A stretch of DNA of 64,000 bases, from the NCBI RefSeq assembly GCF_019710635.1, contig NZ_JAIFZS010000008.1:248001-312000 (forward strand), given 5' to 3'. The position numbers and the translations under genes were made by a program. Positions 33,942 to 42,872 of the stretch are shown piece by piece; the first letter of the stretch is position 1; each line of letters opens with the position of its first letter. Under the pieces are notes generated by a model, which saw nothing but the letters and a program-made list of their open reading frames with translations, was not told the origin of the DNA and did no database searches. The stretch comes from Mycolicibacterium xanthum (GTDB taxonomy: Bacteria; Actinomycetota; Actinomycetes; Mycobacteriales; Mycobacteriaceae).

Positions 33942-34513
33942 TCGGTGTGCAGGTGCACGCGTTCACCGTGTAGCCCGAACAACGCGATGGCCTCGACGGG
34001 CCCGTCGACGACCCCGAACCAGTGCGGTGTCCAGGTGGAGAACTCCACGGCCTCACCGGGATCGATGGTGAAGTCGCGCTCGCCGAGAAGCAGTCGCAAC
34101 CGCCCGGACAGCACGTACATCCAGTCGTGGCCCTCGTGCACCGGCAGCTCGTCGGGAGGGGTGCGCCGTCGCGCGCTGATCCGGATCTTGTACGCGTGCA
34201 GGCCGCCGGCGGGGCCCTGTCCGGTCAACGGCCAGAAGGTGATCAGGTTGTGTGTGTGCGCGCCGCCGCGCACCCGCGGGTCGTCGACCTCCGGTGCGCG
34301 CAACAGTTCGTCGGCCGACACCGAGAGGGCCCCGGCCAGCCGGGGGAGGTGGTCGAGGGCCAGCCTGCGCTTGCCGGATTCCAGCCGGCTCAACGTGGAG
34401 ACGTCGATCGCCGACCGCCCGGCGACGTCCTCCAGGGTCATCCCCCGCTGGAGGCGCAACTCGCGCAGTCGGCGGCGGACCCGGGCGTCGACGTCGTCAT
34501 TGTTTGCCTGCAT
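33932..34513 (-). CDS. XRE-family regulator with cupin domain
   Basis: A 193-residue regulator: HTH_3/XRE domain at residues ~12-65 (RLQRGMTLEDVAGRSAIDVS and TLSRLESGKRR) followed by a cupin domain (HEGHDWMYVLSGRLRLLLG, PHWFG) that would bind a small effector. I use the ATG at 34513, because an operator-like near-palindrome sits at 34513-34530; an alternative ATG at 34531 adds six residues. It diverges from a thioredoxin-reductase-like gene and a methyltransferase, the likely regulated genes. Convergent overlap of 10 bases with the RNase HI fusion. Confidence 0.85.
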   Translation of the reverse strand: MQANNDDVDARVRRRLRELRLQRGMTLEDVAGRSAIDVSTLSRLESGKRRLALDHLPRLAGALSVSADELLRAPEVDDPRVRGGAHTHNLITFWPLTGQGPAGGLHAYKIRISARRRTPPDELPVHEGHDWMYVLSGRLRLLLGERDFTIDPGEAVEFSTWTPHWFGVVDGPVEAIALFGLHGERVHLHTDHR

Positions 34514-34530
34514 GGCAATTGATATTGGCA
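34513..34530. promoter_or_regulatory. Near-palindromic operator candidate of the XRE-cupin cassette
   Basis: TGGCAAT-TGAT-ATTGGCA is an inverted repeat with one mismatch, placed exactly at the start of the XRE-cupin gene and 31 bases before the divergent oxidoreductase. A second perfect repeat, TTGCC-TGCAT-GGCAA, overlaps it at about 34504-34518. A dimeric XRE regulator could bind here and repress both directions. Confidence 0.5.
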
Positions 34531-34560
34531 TCTTCGAACCTGCTCGGGCAAGGTCGAGGC

Positions 34561-35472
34561 ATGGACAAGCGCTGGGAGTGCGTGATCGTCGGCGGCGGAG
34601 CGGCCGGGCTGAGCGCGGCGTTGGTGCTGGGCCGGGCCCGTCGTCGCACGCTGCTCGTGGACGCCGGCTCGCCGAGCAACCTCGCCGCGCACGGCGTCGG
34701 CGGGTTGCTCGGCTTCGACGGGGTACCGCCGGGCGAGTTGTACGCCAGGGGCCGCCGCGAGCTGGCCGGATATCCGTCGGTCGAGGTGCGCGCCGGGCAG
34801 GTGGCCGGCGCCTCGAGCGCCGACGGCGGCTTCACGGTGCGGCTTGAGGACGGCGCCGCCGAGGACACCGAGCGGATCCTGCTGGCCACCGGCATGCGCT
34901 ACGACGCCCCGCAGTTGCCCGGACTCGACGAGCTGTGGGGCCGATCGGTGTTTCACTGCCCGTTCTGCCACGGGTGGGAGGTGCGCGATCAGCCGCTGGC
35001 GGTGTTCGCGCAGGGGGAGCGGGCCGTGCACATGGCGCTGCTGTTGCGTGGATGGAGCGACGACGTGGTGGTGCTGACCGGCGGACCACCGGATCTGACG
35101 GTGGCCGACCGCGAACGGTTGGCCGTCGCGGGGATCCCGGTCGACGAGCGCGTGATCGCCGGGTTGGCCTCTGCCGGTGGCGAACTCGATGCGGTGGTGT
35201 TCGCCGACGGCTCGCGCTATCGGCGGTCGGGCCTGTTGGTGGCCACCACGCTGCGCCAGCGCAGCACGCTGGCCGCCGACCTGGGGGTCAGGCTCGTCGC
35301 GGCCGGACCGGTATCGCCGGAGGCGGTGGAGATCAACGCGATGTACCGGACATCGGTGCCCGGCGTGTTCGCCGCGGGCGATGTGTGTACCGCGATGCCG
35401 CAGGTGGCCTCGGCCATCGCGGCCGGATCGGCCGCGGCGGCGTCGGTGATGACGAGCGTGACGGAGGGATGA
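34561..35472 (+). CDS. Thioredoxin-reductase-like FAD/NAD(P) oxidoreductase
   Basis: A 303-residue flavoprotein with an N-terminal FAD-binding GGGAAGLSAA (residues 11-20), the redox-active CPFCHG (C133, C136) and a C-terminal FAD-binding GVFAAGDV. It resembles thioredoxin reductase, but the Cys pair spacing CPFC and the missing NADPH-type GGGxS/A run suggest a divergent substrate. It is next to a methyltransferase (37 bases downstream) and is divergent from the XRE-cupin regulator, a module that may handle thiols or a reactive metabolite. Confidence 0.83.
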   Translation: MDKRWECVIVGGGAAGLSAALVLGRARRRTLLVDAGSPSNLAAHGVGGLLGFDGVPPGELYARGRRELAGYPSVEVRAGQVAGASSADGGFTVRLEDGAAEDTERILLATGMRYDAPQLPGLDELWGRSVFHCPFCHGWEVRDQPLAVFAQGERAVHMALLLRGWSDDVVVLTGGPPDLTVADRERLAVAGIPVDERVIAGLASAGGELDAVVFADGSRYRRSGLLVATTLRQRSTLAADLGVRLVAAGPVSPEAVEINAMYRTSVPGVFAAGDVCTAMPQVASAIAAGSAAAASVMTSVTEG

Positions 35473-35509
35473 AATGACACGCGCAGGTCGCGAAGGAGAG
35501 GAGCAGCAG

Positions 35510-36145
35510 GTGTCGTCGGAAGCGAAGCAGCACTGGGAGAGCCGTTACGGCGAGCGGGACCGGATCTGGAGCGGGCGGGTCAACGCCCGGCTCGCCGAGG
35601 TGGCCGCGGAACTGCCACCGGGACGCGCGCTGGACCTGGGGTGCGGCGAGGGCGCCGATGCGCTCTGGCTGGCCGAGCGCGGCTGGCAGGTGGTCGGGGT
35701 CGACATCTCCGAGACCGCGCTGTCGCGCGCCGCGGCCGAGGCGAAGGCCCGTGGGCTGGCCGATCGGGTGCGGTTCGTGCCGATGAACCTGTCCGACGAC
35801 TTCCCCGACGGGGCGTTCGACCTGGTGTCGGCGCAGTTCCTGCATTCGATGGTGCACCTGGACCGCGACCGCATCTTCACCCGCGCCGCGCGCGCTGTCG
35901 CACCGGGTGGCACGCTGCTCATCGTCGATCACGGTGCGGCACCGCCGTGGGCCGCCGCGGCCGTGCACGACCACGTGTTCAACAGCGCCGACGAGGTCGC
36001 CGGGGCCCTCGATCTCGGCGCCGGGCGGTGGGAACGGGTCTACGTCGGATCGGTCGAGCGGGATGCGGTCGGACCCGACGGGCAGACCGCCGTGCTGACC
36101 GACAACGTGATCGTGCTGCGCCGCGCGGCGGCTACCCTCGCCTGA
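35510..36145 (+). CDS. Class I SAM-dependent methyltransferase
   Basis: A 211-residue methyltransferase; the SAM loop is DLGCGEG and the acidic strand end is VVGVDIS. It resembles TehB/thiopurine-type enzymes that methylate small thiols, selenium or tellurium compounds; the substrate is not known here. GTG at 35510 has GAGGAG six bases upstream and is preferred over the ATG at 35474, whose first 12 residues are merely the translated ribosome site. Its TGA stop abuts the convergent ligase stop exactly, forming TGATCA. Confidence 0.82.
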   Translation: MSSEAKQHWESRYGERDRIWSGRVNARLAEVAAELPPGRALDLGCGEGADALWLAERGWQVVGVDISETALSRAAAEAKARGLADRVRFVPMNLSDDFPDGAFDLVSAQFLHSMVHLDRDRIFTRAARAVAPGGTLLIVDHGAAPPWAAAAVHDHVFNSADEVAGALDLGAGRWERVYVGSVERDAVGPDGQTAVLTDNVIVLRRAAATLA

Positions 36146-37621
36146 TCACGGCAGCGGCCACTCGTGCACCGGGGCGCCGGTGCCGGCGTTCTCGACGTAG
36201 CGGCGCGTCATCTCGTGCAGCGCGGTGATGCGTCCCTGGCCGCGTCCGTGCAGGTGGTGCACCGTGGCGGTCTGCCAGGCCGCACCGTTGCGGCCGCGAC
36301 GGACCCGTTCGTCGATCACGCGCAGGTAGCGGTCGCGCTCGTCGCCGGCGATGCCCCACGCGTCGAGGCCGGACGCCGCGGCCGGCAGCAGCACGTCGCA
36401 GACCAGACGTTCGACGGTGTGATCGGCGCCCAGCCAGGTCAACTCGGCCGACAGGCCGTCGCGCGCACCCCGGTGCAGATTTCGTTCGGCCAGCTCGAAC
36501 GGGGTCTGCCGGTACGGGGCGACGCCGCCGTCCACGATCGCGCGCACGAGCCCGTAGTAGAAGGCGGCGTTGGCGACCATGTCGACGGCCGTCGGTCCAC
36601 TGGGTAGCACCCGGTTCTCGATGCGCAGGTGCGGCCGGCCGTCCTGGACGTCGTAGACCGCCCGGTTCCACCACCACACGGTGCCGTTGTGCAGTCGCAG
36701 CTCGTGCAGCGCCGGGGTGCGGCCCGACGCCAGGGCGGCGTCGGGATCCTCGCCCTCCAGGGTCGGGAAGAGTGGCTGGTAGAGCCGGACCAGGTCGTCG
36801 AACGGTGCGACCGGATCGTCGATCCAACCTTCGCCGAGTTGCACCCGCGCGGCGGCGTGGGTTTTGATCTGACGGCGCCCGCGGGTGTCGAACAGCTTCT
36901 CCAGCAGCGGGATTCGTGACTCCTGCCAGGCGTGCCTGGCCAGCAGGAACGGCGAGTTCGCCGCGACGGCCACCTGGACCCCGGCGATCAGCTCCGCGGC
37001 GTTGAAGTAGTCGGCGAACTGCTCCGGGGTCACCCGCAGGTGAAGTTGCAGGCTGGTCGCGCAGGCCTCCGGTGCGACGGAGTCCGGAGCGAAGTCCACC
37101 GGTTCGGCCCCGTCGGGGATGTGCACCCGGAACGGTCGGTGGCGTGCGGCGCGCATGCGCTTGCTCATCAGCGCATACCGCGGATTGGCGGAGATCCGCT
37201 CGCCGGTGAGGTGATCGGCGCCGGCGGTCGGCAGCATGCCGACCGAGATGATCCGCGCCCCCAGCGGCGCGATCCGGCCCGCGGATTCGGTCAGCACATC
37301 GGTGAGCACCCGCTCGCTGTCGCGCAGCACGTGACCGCTCAGCAGCGCCGGGGCCAGGTTGTACTCGATGTTGAACTGTCCGAGTTCGTGTTTCATGTCT
37401 GCCCGGTGCAGCCGGGCCAGCACCGCATCGTTGATCAGCCGGGGTCGTCCCAGTGGGTCGATGAGGTCGAGCTCGACCTCCATACCCATGGTGTCCCGGT
37501 GTCCGGTGAACGCGCCGGTGGCGAGCATCTGCCGTAGTGCCGCCACGGAACGCTCGAGCCGGTGGTGGACCTCGTCGGCGTGTCCGAGGACCAAGGCCGA
37601 TTCATCTACCCGGTCACCCAC
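36146..37621 (-). CDS. Glutamate-cysteine ligase family (GCS2-like) carboxylate-amine ligase
   Basis: A 491-residue member of the GCS2/YbdK carboxylate-amine ligase family. Motifs include MGMEVELDLID at residue ~44, the GQFNIEYNL segment and LRLHNGTVWWWNR in the ATP-binding half. Such enzymes join glutamate (or another carboxylate) to an amine using ATP; in mycobacteria the mycothiol pathway makes glutathione-type GCS unnecessary, so the product is unclear. The GTG at 37621 has GAGGAG seven bases upstream. A longer open frame reaches 37777 but without a start signal. Confidence 0.8.
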   Translation of the reverse strand: MGDRVDESALVLGHADEVHHRLERSVAALRQMLATGAFTGHRDTMGMEVELDLIDPLGRPRLINDAVLARLHRADMKHELGQFNIEYNLAPALLSGHVLRDSERVLTDVLTESAGRIAPLGARIISVGMLPTAGADHLTGERISANPRYALMSKRMRAARHRPFRVHIPDGAEPVDFAPDSVAPEACATSLQLHLRVTPEQFADYFNAAELIAGVQVAVAANSPFLLARHAWQESRIPLLEKLFDTRGRRQIKTHAAARVQLGEGWIDDPVAPFDDLVRLYQPLFPTLEGEDPDAALASGRTPALHELRLHNGTVWWWNRAVYDVQDGRPHLRIENRVLPSGPTAVDMVANAAFYYGLVRAIVDGGVAPYRQTPFELAERNLHRGARDGLSAELTWLGADHTVERLVCDVLLPAAASGLDAWGIAGDERDRYLRVIDERVRRGRNGAAWQTATVHHLHGRGQGRITALHEMTRRYVENAGTGAPVHEWPLP

Positions 37622-37867
37622 AGCGCATCTCCTCACGCGATAGGTACAGGTGAAACGATATTCGGTGCGGCGCGGCGGCGCATGCCGGTGCGGTGCGTCC
37701 GTGTCCCGGATCCGTGCCGCTGCCGGACGCGTCACGGGTGGGCGGCGTGCACCTCTGGGCGGCCCTTGAATAGACAACTACCAGGGTATTTGCCCGCTCC
37801 GAAGCCTTGTGGGCGTCCGGTTTCAGAGGATCATTGTTGGTTGGGGGCCGATGAAAGAAGGTAGAAA

Positions 37868-38227
37868 ATGGCTGAAGCTGGAATGTTCGTAGGGTGGGGC
37901 CAGCCGACCCGTGGGCGCGAAAAGCAAGCGCTCGACATCTTCAACGAGTCCATGCAGTACTGGGGAGACCTGCAACGAGACGGCGCCATCGAGGGCTTCG
38001 ACGTGGCCGTCCTGACCCCGCACGGCGCCGAGCTCGGCGGCTACTGCACGTTGAAGGGGACAGAACGACAGATCGACGCGCTGCGTCGTGACGAGCAGTT
38101 CCGTCGCTGGGTCAACCGGGTGCAGCTGGTGGCCGACCAGGTGACGGTGGTGGACGCCTACGTCGACGAGGGCCTTGCTCGAGCGCTCGGCGACTACCAG
38201 CACGAGCTCGGACATCTGGGGGTCTGA
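37868..38227 (+). CDS. Small conserved hypothetical protein
   Basis: A 119-residue protein with no domain I recognise. It starts MAEAGMFVGWGQPTRGREKQ, suggesting a short beta-strand, and has amphipathic helices and no cysteine motif beyond one Cys (GGYCTLKG). The ATG at 37868 has AGAAGG eight bases upstream. The 246 bases upstream hold no other gene; TTGAAT at about 37770 could be a -35. The fold suggests a small dimeric alpha-beta-barrel-like protein, but this is a guess. Confidence 0.65.
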   Translation: MAEAGMFVGWGQPTRGREKQALDIFNESMQYWGDLQRDGAIEGFDVAVLTPHGAELGGYCTLKGTERQIDALRRDEQFRRWVNRVQLVADQVTVVDAYVDEGLARALGDYQHELGHLGV

Positions 38228-38246
38228 ACCGGCTCCCGCGGAAGGA

Positions 38247-38261
38247 GCGCGCCGGGCGCGC
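38247..38261. terminator. Short GC hairpin after the hypothetical gene
   Basis: GCGCGC at 38247-38252 and GCGCGC at 38256-38261 pair across a CGG loop, 20 bases after the stop. No T-run. It could be a weak terminator, with the longer hairpin at 38321 as the main one. Confidence 0.35.
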
Positions 38262-38320
38262 CGATGTGCCCGCAATCATTTAGCTGATGGTGCTCGTCGG
38301 CGACCAGTTTCGGTGTGACG

Positions 38321-38360
38321 GGCGATCTTCGGGGCGGCGATGGCCGCTCCGAAGGTCGCC
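38321..38360. terminator. 18-bp hairpin between convergent genes
   Basis: Bases 38321-38338 pair with 38343-38360 around the loop GATG, with two G-T wobbles and no unpaired base. It lies between a plus-strand hypothetical gene and the minus-strand DUF1330 gene, so it can stop both transcripts. Confidence 0.6.
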
Positions 38361-38406
38361 TGACCCCGAACCCCTGCAGTTCAGGGCCGTCGGCCCGTTC
38401 CGTCCG

Positions 38407-38823
38407 CTAGGCGAGGGGCCGCTCGACCATCGGGATCACCCTGGAGTCTTCCAGCATGGCGATCCGGTGCGGCAGACCCGCCTGAAGCTCGTCGCCGGCG
38501 GACAGCGACAGGAACGCATCCAGGGATGGATACCGAACCACTTGCATGACGTCCCACCGCTCGCCGGGAGGACCGATCAGACAGGTTCCGGCGTCGGCCA
38601 GGAACACCCGCTTGGCGCCGACCCGGGCCAACAGCGGCTCCATCCCCGCGGCGTAGCGATCGAACAGTGCGCGCCCGCTGACCGGGATCTCCGGTGCAAG
38701 CTCCGGATTGGCCGAGTAGTCGGCGATCTCCCGAAGGCGATACAGGTTCAGCATGGTGAACGGGCCGGGGGGAAGTCGGCTCACCATCGCCTCGACGGAT
38801 TCCTGTGTCGGAACGATGAACAT
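38407..38823 (-). CDS. DUF1330-like protein
   Basis: A 138-residue protein of the dimeric alpha/beta barrel group. VMQVVRYPSLDAFLSLSAGDEL matches the DUF1330 family, whose function is unknown. ATG at 38823; the long hairpin at 38321 lies 47 bases beyond its stop. It precedes rnpB, in the opposite direction, with about 98 bases between. Nothing in the sequence shows a catalytic residue. Confidence 0.7.
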   Translation of the reverse strand: MFIVPTQESVEAMVSRLPPGPFTMLNLYRLREIADYSANPELAPEIPVSGRALFDRYAAGMEPLLARVGAKRVFLADAGTCLIGPPGERWDVMQVVRYPSLDAFLSLSAGDELQAGLPHRIAMLEDSRVIPMVERPLA

Positions 38824-38921
38824 GGTCGGCCTCCATCCGGTCCGGCCATCCTGTCATGTCGGCGGCGCGGCGTCGTACGACGCATTCAGTACCGGTTTCG
38901 GCGCCGAACCAGTACCGTGGT

Positions 38922-39375
<454 letters not shown>

Positions 39376-39381
39376 TCGGGG

Positions 39382-39410
39382 CGGTCCGCGGGCTCAGGAC
39401 CGGCGGACCG
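39382..39410. terminator. Hairpin between rnpB and the CYTH-CHAD gene
   Basis: CGGTCCGC (39382-39389) pairs perfectly with GCGGACCG (39403-39410) around a 13-base loop. The loop contains the stop codon of the convergent CYTH-CHAD gene (39394-39396). It probably ends rnpB and the minus-strand gene. Confidence 0.5.
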
Positions 39411-40887
39411 ACTTGGCCAGCTTCTTCAGCGCCGTCTCGATCTGGGCTTCGCAGCGCACCGCGAGGTCGTGCTCCTGCTGGTACAGCAGGCCGTAGGTGA
39501 AGGTGTCTTCGCCTGCAGCGTAAGCCAACTCGGCCTGCCGGCTCAGGTGTGAGCGGCTCACCACACTGTCCTGGTGGTCGCCCAGCAGCGTCTGGATCGT
39601 CTTGGCGCTGTCGGCGATCTTGGCCTCCCCGGTGGCCGCGGCGGTGTAGCGAAGCTGCTTGGCACGCTTGCGGATGCGGTGCAACGCTTCGTCGGAGTTG
39701 GCGTCGGGATCGGCGGCGGCGGCACGGGCAGCCTTGGCGGCCTTGCGGACTCGTCGGTATGCGGCATCGACCGTCAGTTCGGCGGTCTCCTGGCCGGCGG
39801 GCTGCGGTGGCGGCGCCGCCGCGGCGAGCGCTTCGAGTGCGTCCAGCAGCCGGAAGTACCGGTGCGAGCGCATCGCCGTCAGTGACCGCCGCCAGCCGGT
39901 CTCGTAGCGCTTCTGGGCGCCCTCGACCAGCCGCTCGCGCACCGGGCCGCGCACGTTGGACTCCGGCAGTGCATCCAGCGCACGCTGGTAGCGCTCGGCC
40001 AGCACCTCGGCGTCCCGGGCCAGCCCGAGGACGGCGGCGAGCTCGCGTAGCTCCTCGAGTATCTGCTCGTCGTCGGTGATCCCGAACGAGCCCTCCGAGG
40101 ACTGAAGCAGGCTGCGGATCTTGCGGGTGGTGACGCGCATCTGGTGCACCGAGTCGTAGACGTCGGAGCGGACTGCGCGATCCCACTCGATCAGCTCCGC
40201 GATGTGCTCCGTCACGGCCCGGTGCAGCGGGTCGGTGGGTGCCGCGGGGACGTCCTGCTGGTCCGGGGCGCTGGAGGCGAGCACCCGCGCCAGCTTCGAG
40301 CCGTGCCCGGCCGGCAGGGCCCCCGCGTCGAACAGCCGGTTGCTCAGCCGGTCCAGCAGTGTGCCGTCGGCGCCCTCGACCAGCTCCAGTTCCCACTCCC
40401 GCCAGTGCTGTTCCTCGCCGCCGACGGCGCTGGCGGTGACCTCGTCGTCGCAGAACTCGGCGACGGCCGACCCGTCGGGGCCGTAGAGCATCTGGACGTT
40501 CCTGGTGGTGCTGATCCGGGCCACCGGAGCCAGCGGTCGGTCCCGGACGATCGCCAGCACCACGTCGAGCAGAGCGTCGGGGACCACCGGCGTGTCGGCG
40601 TCGTCCAGCGGCGCGCGCACCTCGGTGCGGGTGTCGGGTCCGGCAGGCAACTTCAGGTGCCATCCGGCGTCGGGTCCGCCGGTGCGGCGGCGCAGCGTGA
40701 TCCGGTGGTGGGCCAGATCCCGACCCGGTGTGTCGAAATAGACAGCGTCGAGCGACTGTGACGGGGACCCCTCGGCGCGGGTGATGGACGCCAAACCGTC
40801 GAATGAGGGTGCGACGGTGGACTCGACCACCTCGAACTTGCGCTCGGTCTCCGTGTACCTGGAGGTTTCGGGCGTTTTGGCGGCCAT
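39394..40887 (-). CDS. CYTH and CHAD domain protein (Rv2226-like)
   Basis: A 497-residue protein with an N-terminal CYTH (triphosphate tunnel metalloenzyme) domain, marked by the ExExK motif ETERKF (E13, E15, K17), and a C-terminal CHAD helical domain rich in histidine and charged helices (residues ~215-490). CYTH-CHAD proteins bind and possibly degrade polyphosphate, and may sense it. The ATG at 40887 has an AAAGG site upstream. The convergent rnpB gene lies 19 bases from its stop. Confidence 0.88.
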   Translation of the reverse strand: MAAKTPETSRYTETERKFEVVESTVAPSFDGLASITRAEGSPSQSLDAVYFDTPGRDLAHHRITLRRRTGGPDAGWHLKLPAGPDTRTEVRAPLDDADTPVVPDALLDVVLAIVRDRPLAPVARISTTRNVQMLYGPDGSAVAEFCDDEVTASAVGGEEQHWREWELELVEGADGTLLDRLSNRLFDAGALPAGHGSKLARVLASSAPDQQDVPAAPTDPLHRAVTEHIAELIEWDRAVRSDVYDSVHQMRVTTRKIRSLLQSSEGSFGITDDEQILEELRELAAVLGLARDAEVLAERYQRALDALPESNVRGPVRERLVEGAQKRYETGWRRSLTAMRSHRYFRLLDALEALAAAAPPPQPAGQETAELTVDAAYRRVRKAAKAARAAAADPDANSDEALHRIRKRAKQLRYTAAATGEAKIADSAKTIQTLLGDHQDSVVSRSHLSRQAELAYAAGEDTFTYGLLYQQEHDLAVRCEAQIETALKKLAKSVRRS

Positions 40888-41026
40888 GGTCACCTTTGTC
40901 TCGGCGCAGTGGGAGCAACCAAGCGTGCCACACCGAGGTGAACCGGGTGCCACTGCGGCGACGTGACCAGCGTCGACACCACGGAAGACAATCACTCGAG
41001 TTACCCGTATTCCGCCGAAAAGCTCT

Positions 41027-41032
41027 TAGAAT
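41027..41032 (+). promoter_or_regulatory. -10 element of a leaderless fatty-acyl-AMP ligase mRNA
   Basis: TAGAAT fits the mycobacterial TANNNT -10 and ends seven bases before the ATG at 41039, so the transcript would begin at or next to the start codon. No SD is present, which agrees. Confidence 0.5.
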
Positions 41033-41038
41033 CGTCTT

Positions 41039-42826
41039 ATGAACCGGGAGATGAGGCTCGGGGACTATCTCGACCCCGAGGGCAATATCGCGATCCCCGC
41101 GGGGGTGACGCTGACGGCGTTCCTGGACCGCAACGTCGCCCAGCTCGGTGACGCCCCTGCCTACCGATATATCGACTACGAGCAGGACCGCACCGTCGAG
41201 CTGACCTGGTCGCAGCTGGGTGCCCGGTTGCGCGCCGTCGGCGCCCGGCTGCAGCAGGTCACCCGGCCCGGCGACCGGGTCGCGATCCTCACCCCGCAGG
41301 GGGTCGACTACGTGGTGGGGTTCTTCGCCGCGATCCGGGCCGGCGCCATCGCGGTGCCGCTGTTCGCCCCCGAGTTGCCCGGGCACGCCGAACGGCTGGA
41401 TGCGGTCCTGGCCGACGCGCTCCCGACCGCGGTGCTCACCACGACCGCCGCCGCGCAGTCGGTCGGGGAGTTCCTGAGGACCCTGCCGCGCGATCGGCGA
41501 CCCCGGATGATCGCCGTCGATGCGTTGCCCGACGCCGTCGGGTCCGGTTTCCAGCCGGCTTCGCTGGACGCCGAGGCGATCGCCTACCTGCAGTACACGT
41601 CGGGCTCCACCCGGACCCCGGCAGGCGTGGAGATCACGCACCGGTCGGCGTGCACCAACGTCGTGCAGATGATCCTGTCGGTGGGCCTGGACTGGAACAT
41701 CCGCAGCGTCAGCTGGCTTCCGCTGTTCCACGACATGGGTCTGCTGATGATCATGTTCCCGGCGCTGCTCGGCGGCCACATCACGCTGATGTCGCCGGTC
41801 GCCTTCGTCCGCCGCCCGTACCGCTGGATCAAGGAGCTGGGCGCGTCGGACACGCCCACGTTCGCCGCGGCACCGAACTTCGCGTTCGAGTTGGCGGCCC
41901 AGCGCGGCTTGCCGCCCGCCGGTGAGGCGCTGGACCTCGGCAACGTCGCCGGGCTGATCAACGGATCGGAGCCGGTGAGCATCGCCTCGATCGAGAAGTT
42001 CAACGCGGCGTTCGCGCCGTACGGTCTCGACCCCGCGGCGATCAAGCCGTCCTACGGTATGGCCGAGGCGACGTTGTTCGTCTCCACCACCGAGCCGGGC
42101 GCCCGGCCGGAGGCCGTTTACCTGGATCGCGACGAACTCGGCGCGGGCCGCGCGGTCCCGGTCGGCGCCGACCATCCCCGCGCCGTGCCGCAGGTGTCCT
42201 GCGGCAGCGTCGCACGCAGCCAGTGGGTGGTCATCGTCGACGCGCGCACCGAGACCGAGCTGCCCGACGGCCGGGTGGGCGAGATCTGGCTGCACGGCGA
42301 CAACATCGGGCACGGGTACTGGGGCCGGGCCGGCGAGACCGAGCTGACCTTCCAGAACAAGCTGCAGTCCCGGCTGCTGCGGCACAGCCACGCCGAGGGA
42401 GCCGCCGAGGGCGCGCACTGGCTGCGCACCGGCGACCTGGGTGTCTATCTCGACGGCCGGCTGTACATCACCGGGCGGATCAAGGACCTGGTGATCGTCG
42501 ACGGACGCAACCACTACCCGCAGGACATCGAGGCCACCGTCGCCGCGGCGTCCCCCGCGGTGCGCGCCGGTTTCGTGGCCGCGTTCTCGGTGCCCGGCGC
42601 GAGCGACGGCCGCGAGCAGGTGGTGATCGTGGCCGAACGCGCCGCCGGTGCCGGGCGGGCCGATGCCGCACCGGTCCAGGAGGCCATCCGTGCTTCGGTG
42701 TCGCGGCGGCACGCCGTTCCCGTCGCCGACGTCAGGCTGGTGTCCGCGGGCGTGATTCCGCGCACCACGAGTGGCAAACTGGCCCGCCGGGCGTGCCGCG
42801 CGCACTACCTCGACGGCGCGCTCTGA
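41039..42826 (+). CDS. Fatty-acyl-AMP ligase (FadD-type FAAL), orphan
   Basis: A 595-residue adenylate-forming enzyme. The AMP-binding motif YTSGSTRTPAG is at residues 186-196, and the FAAL-specific C-terminal signature ITGRIKDLVIVDGRNHYPQDIE is present. FAALs make acyl-adenylates that are passed to ACP domains of polyketide or peptide synthases, without CoA as an intermediate. No synthase is next to it; a crotonase follows 46 bases downstream. The leaderless-type promoter at 41027 supports the ATG. Possible substrate partners are AcpM or an unlinked PKS. Confidence 0.88.
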   Translation: MNREMRLGDYLDPEGNIAIPAGVTLTAFLDRNVAQLGDAPAYRYIDYEQDRTVELTWSQLGARLRAVGARLQQVTRPGDRVAILTPQGVDYVVGFFAAIRAGAIAVPLFAPELPGHAERLDAVLADALPTAVLTTTAAAQSVGEFLRTLPRDRRPRMIAVDALPDAVGSGFQPASLDAEAIAYLQYTSGSTRTPAGVEITHRSACTNVVQMILSVGLDWNIRSVSWLPLFHDMGLLMIMFPALLGGHITLMSPVAFVRRPYRWIKELGASDTPTFAAAPNFAFELAAQRGLPPAGEALDLGNVAGLINGSEPVSIASIEKFNAAFAPYGLDPAAIKPSYGMAEATLFVSTTEPGARPEAVYLDRDELGAGRAVPVGADHPRAVPQVSCGSVARSQWVVIVDARTETELPDGRVGEIWLHGDNIGHGYWGRAGETELTFQNKLQSRLLRHSHAEGAAEGAHWLRTGDLGVYLDGRLYITGRIKDLVIVDGRNHYPQDIEATVAAASPAVRAGFVAAFSVPGASDGREQVVIVAERAAGAGRADAAPVQEAIRASVSRRHAVPVADVRLVSAGVIPRTTSGKLARRACRAHYLDGAL

Positions 42827-42872
42827 CGGTGGCGCCGCGGGGGTGTCCGGCCGGCGCCGATACAGTCCCGGT

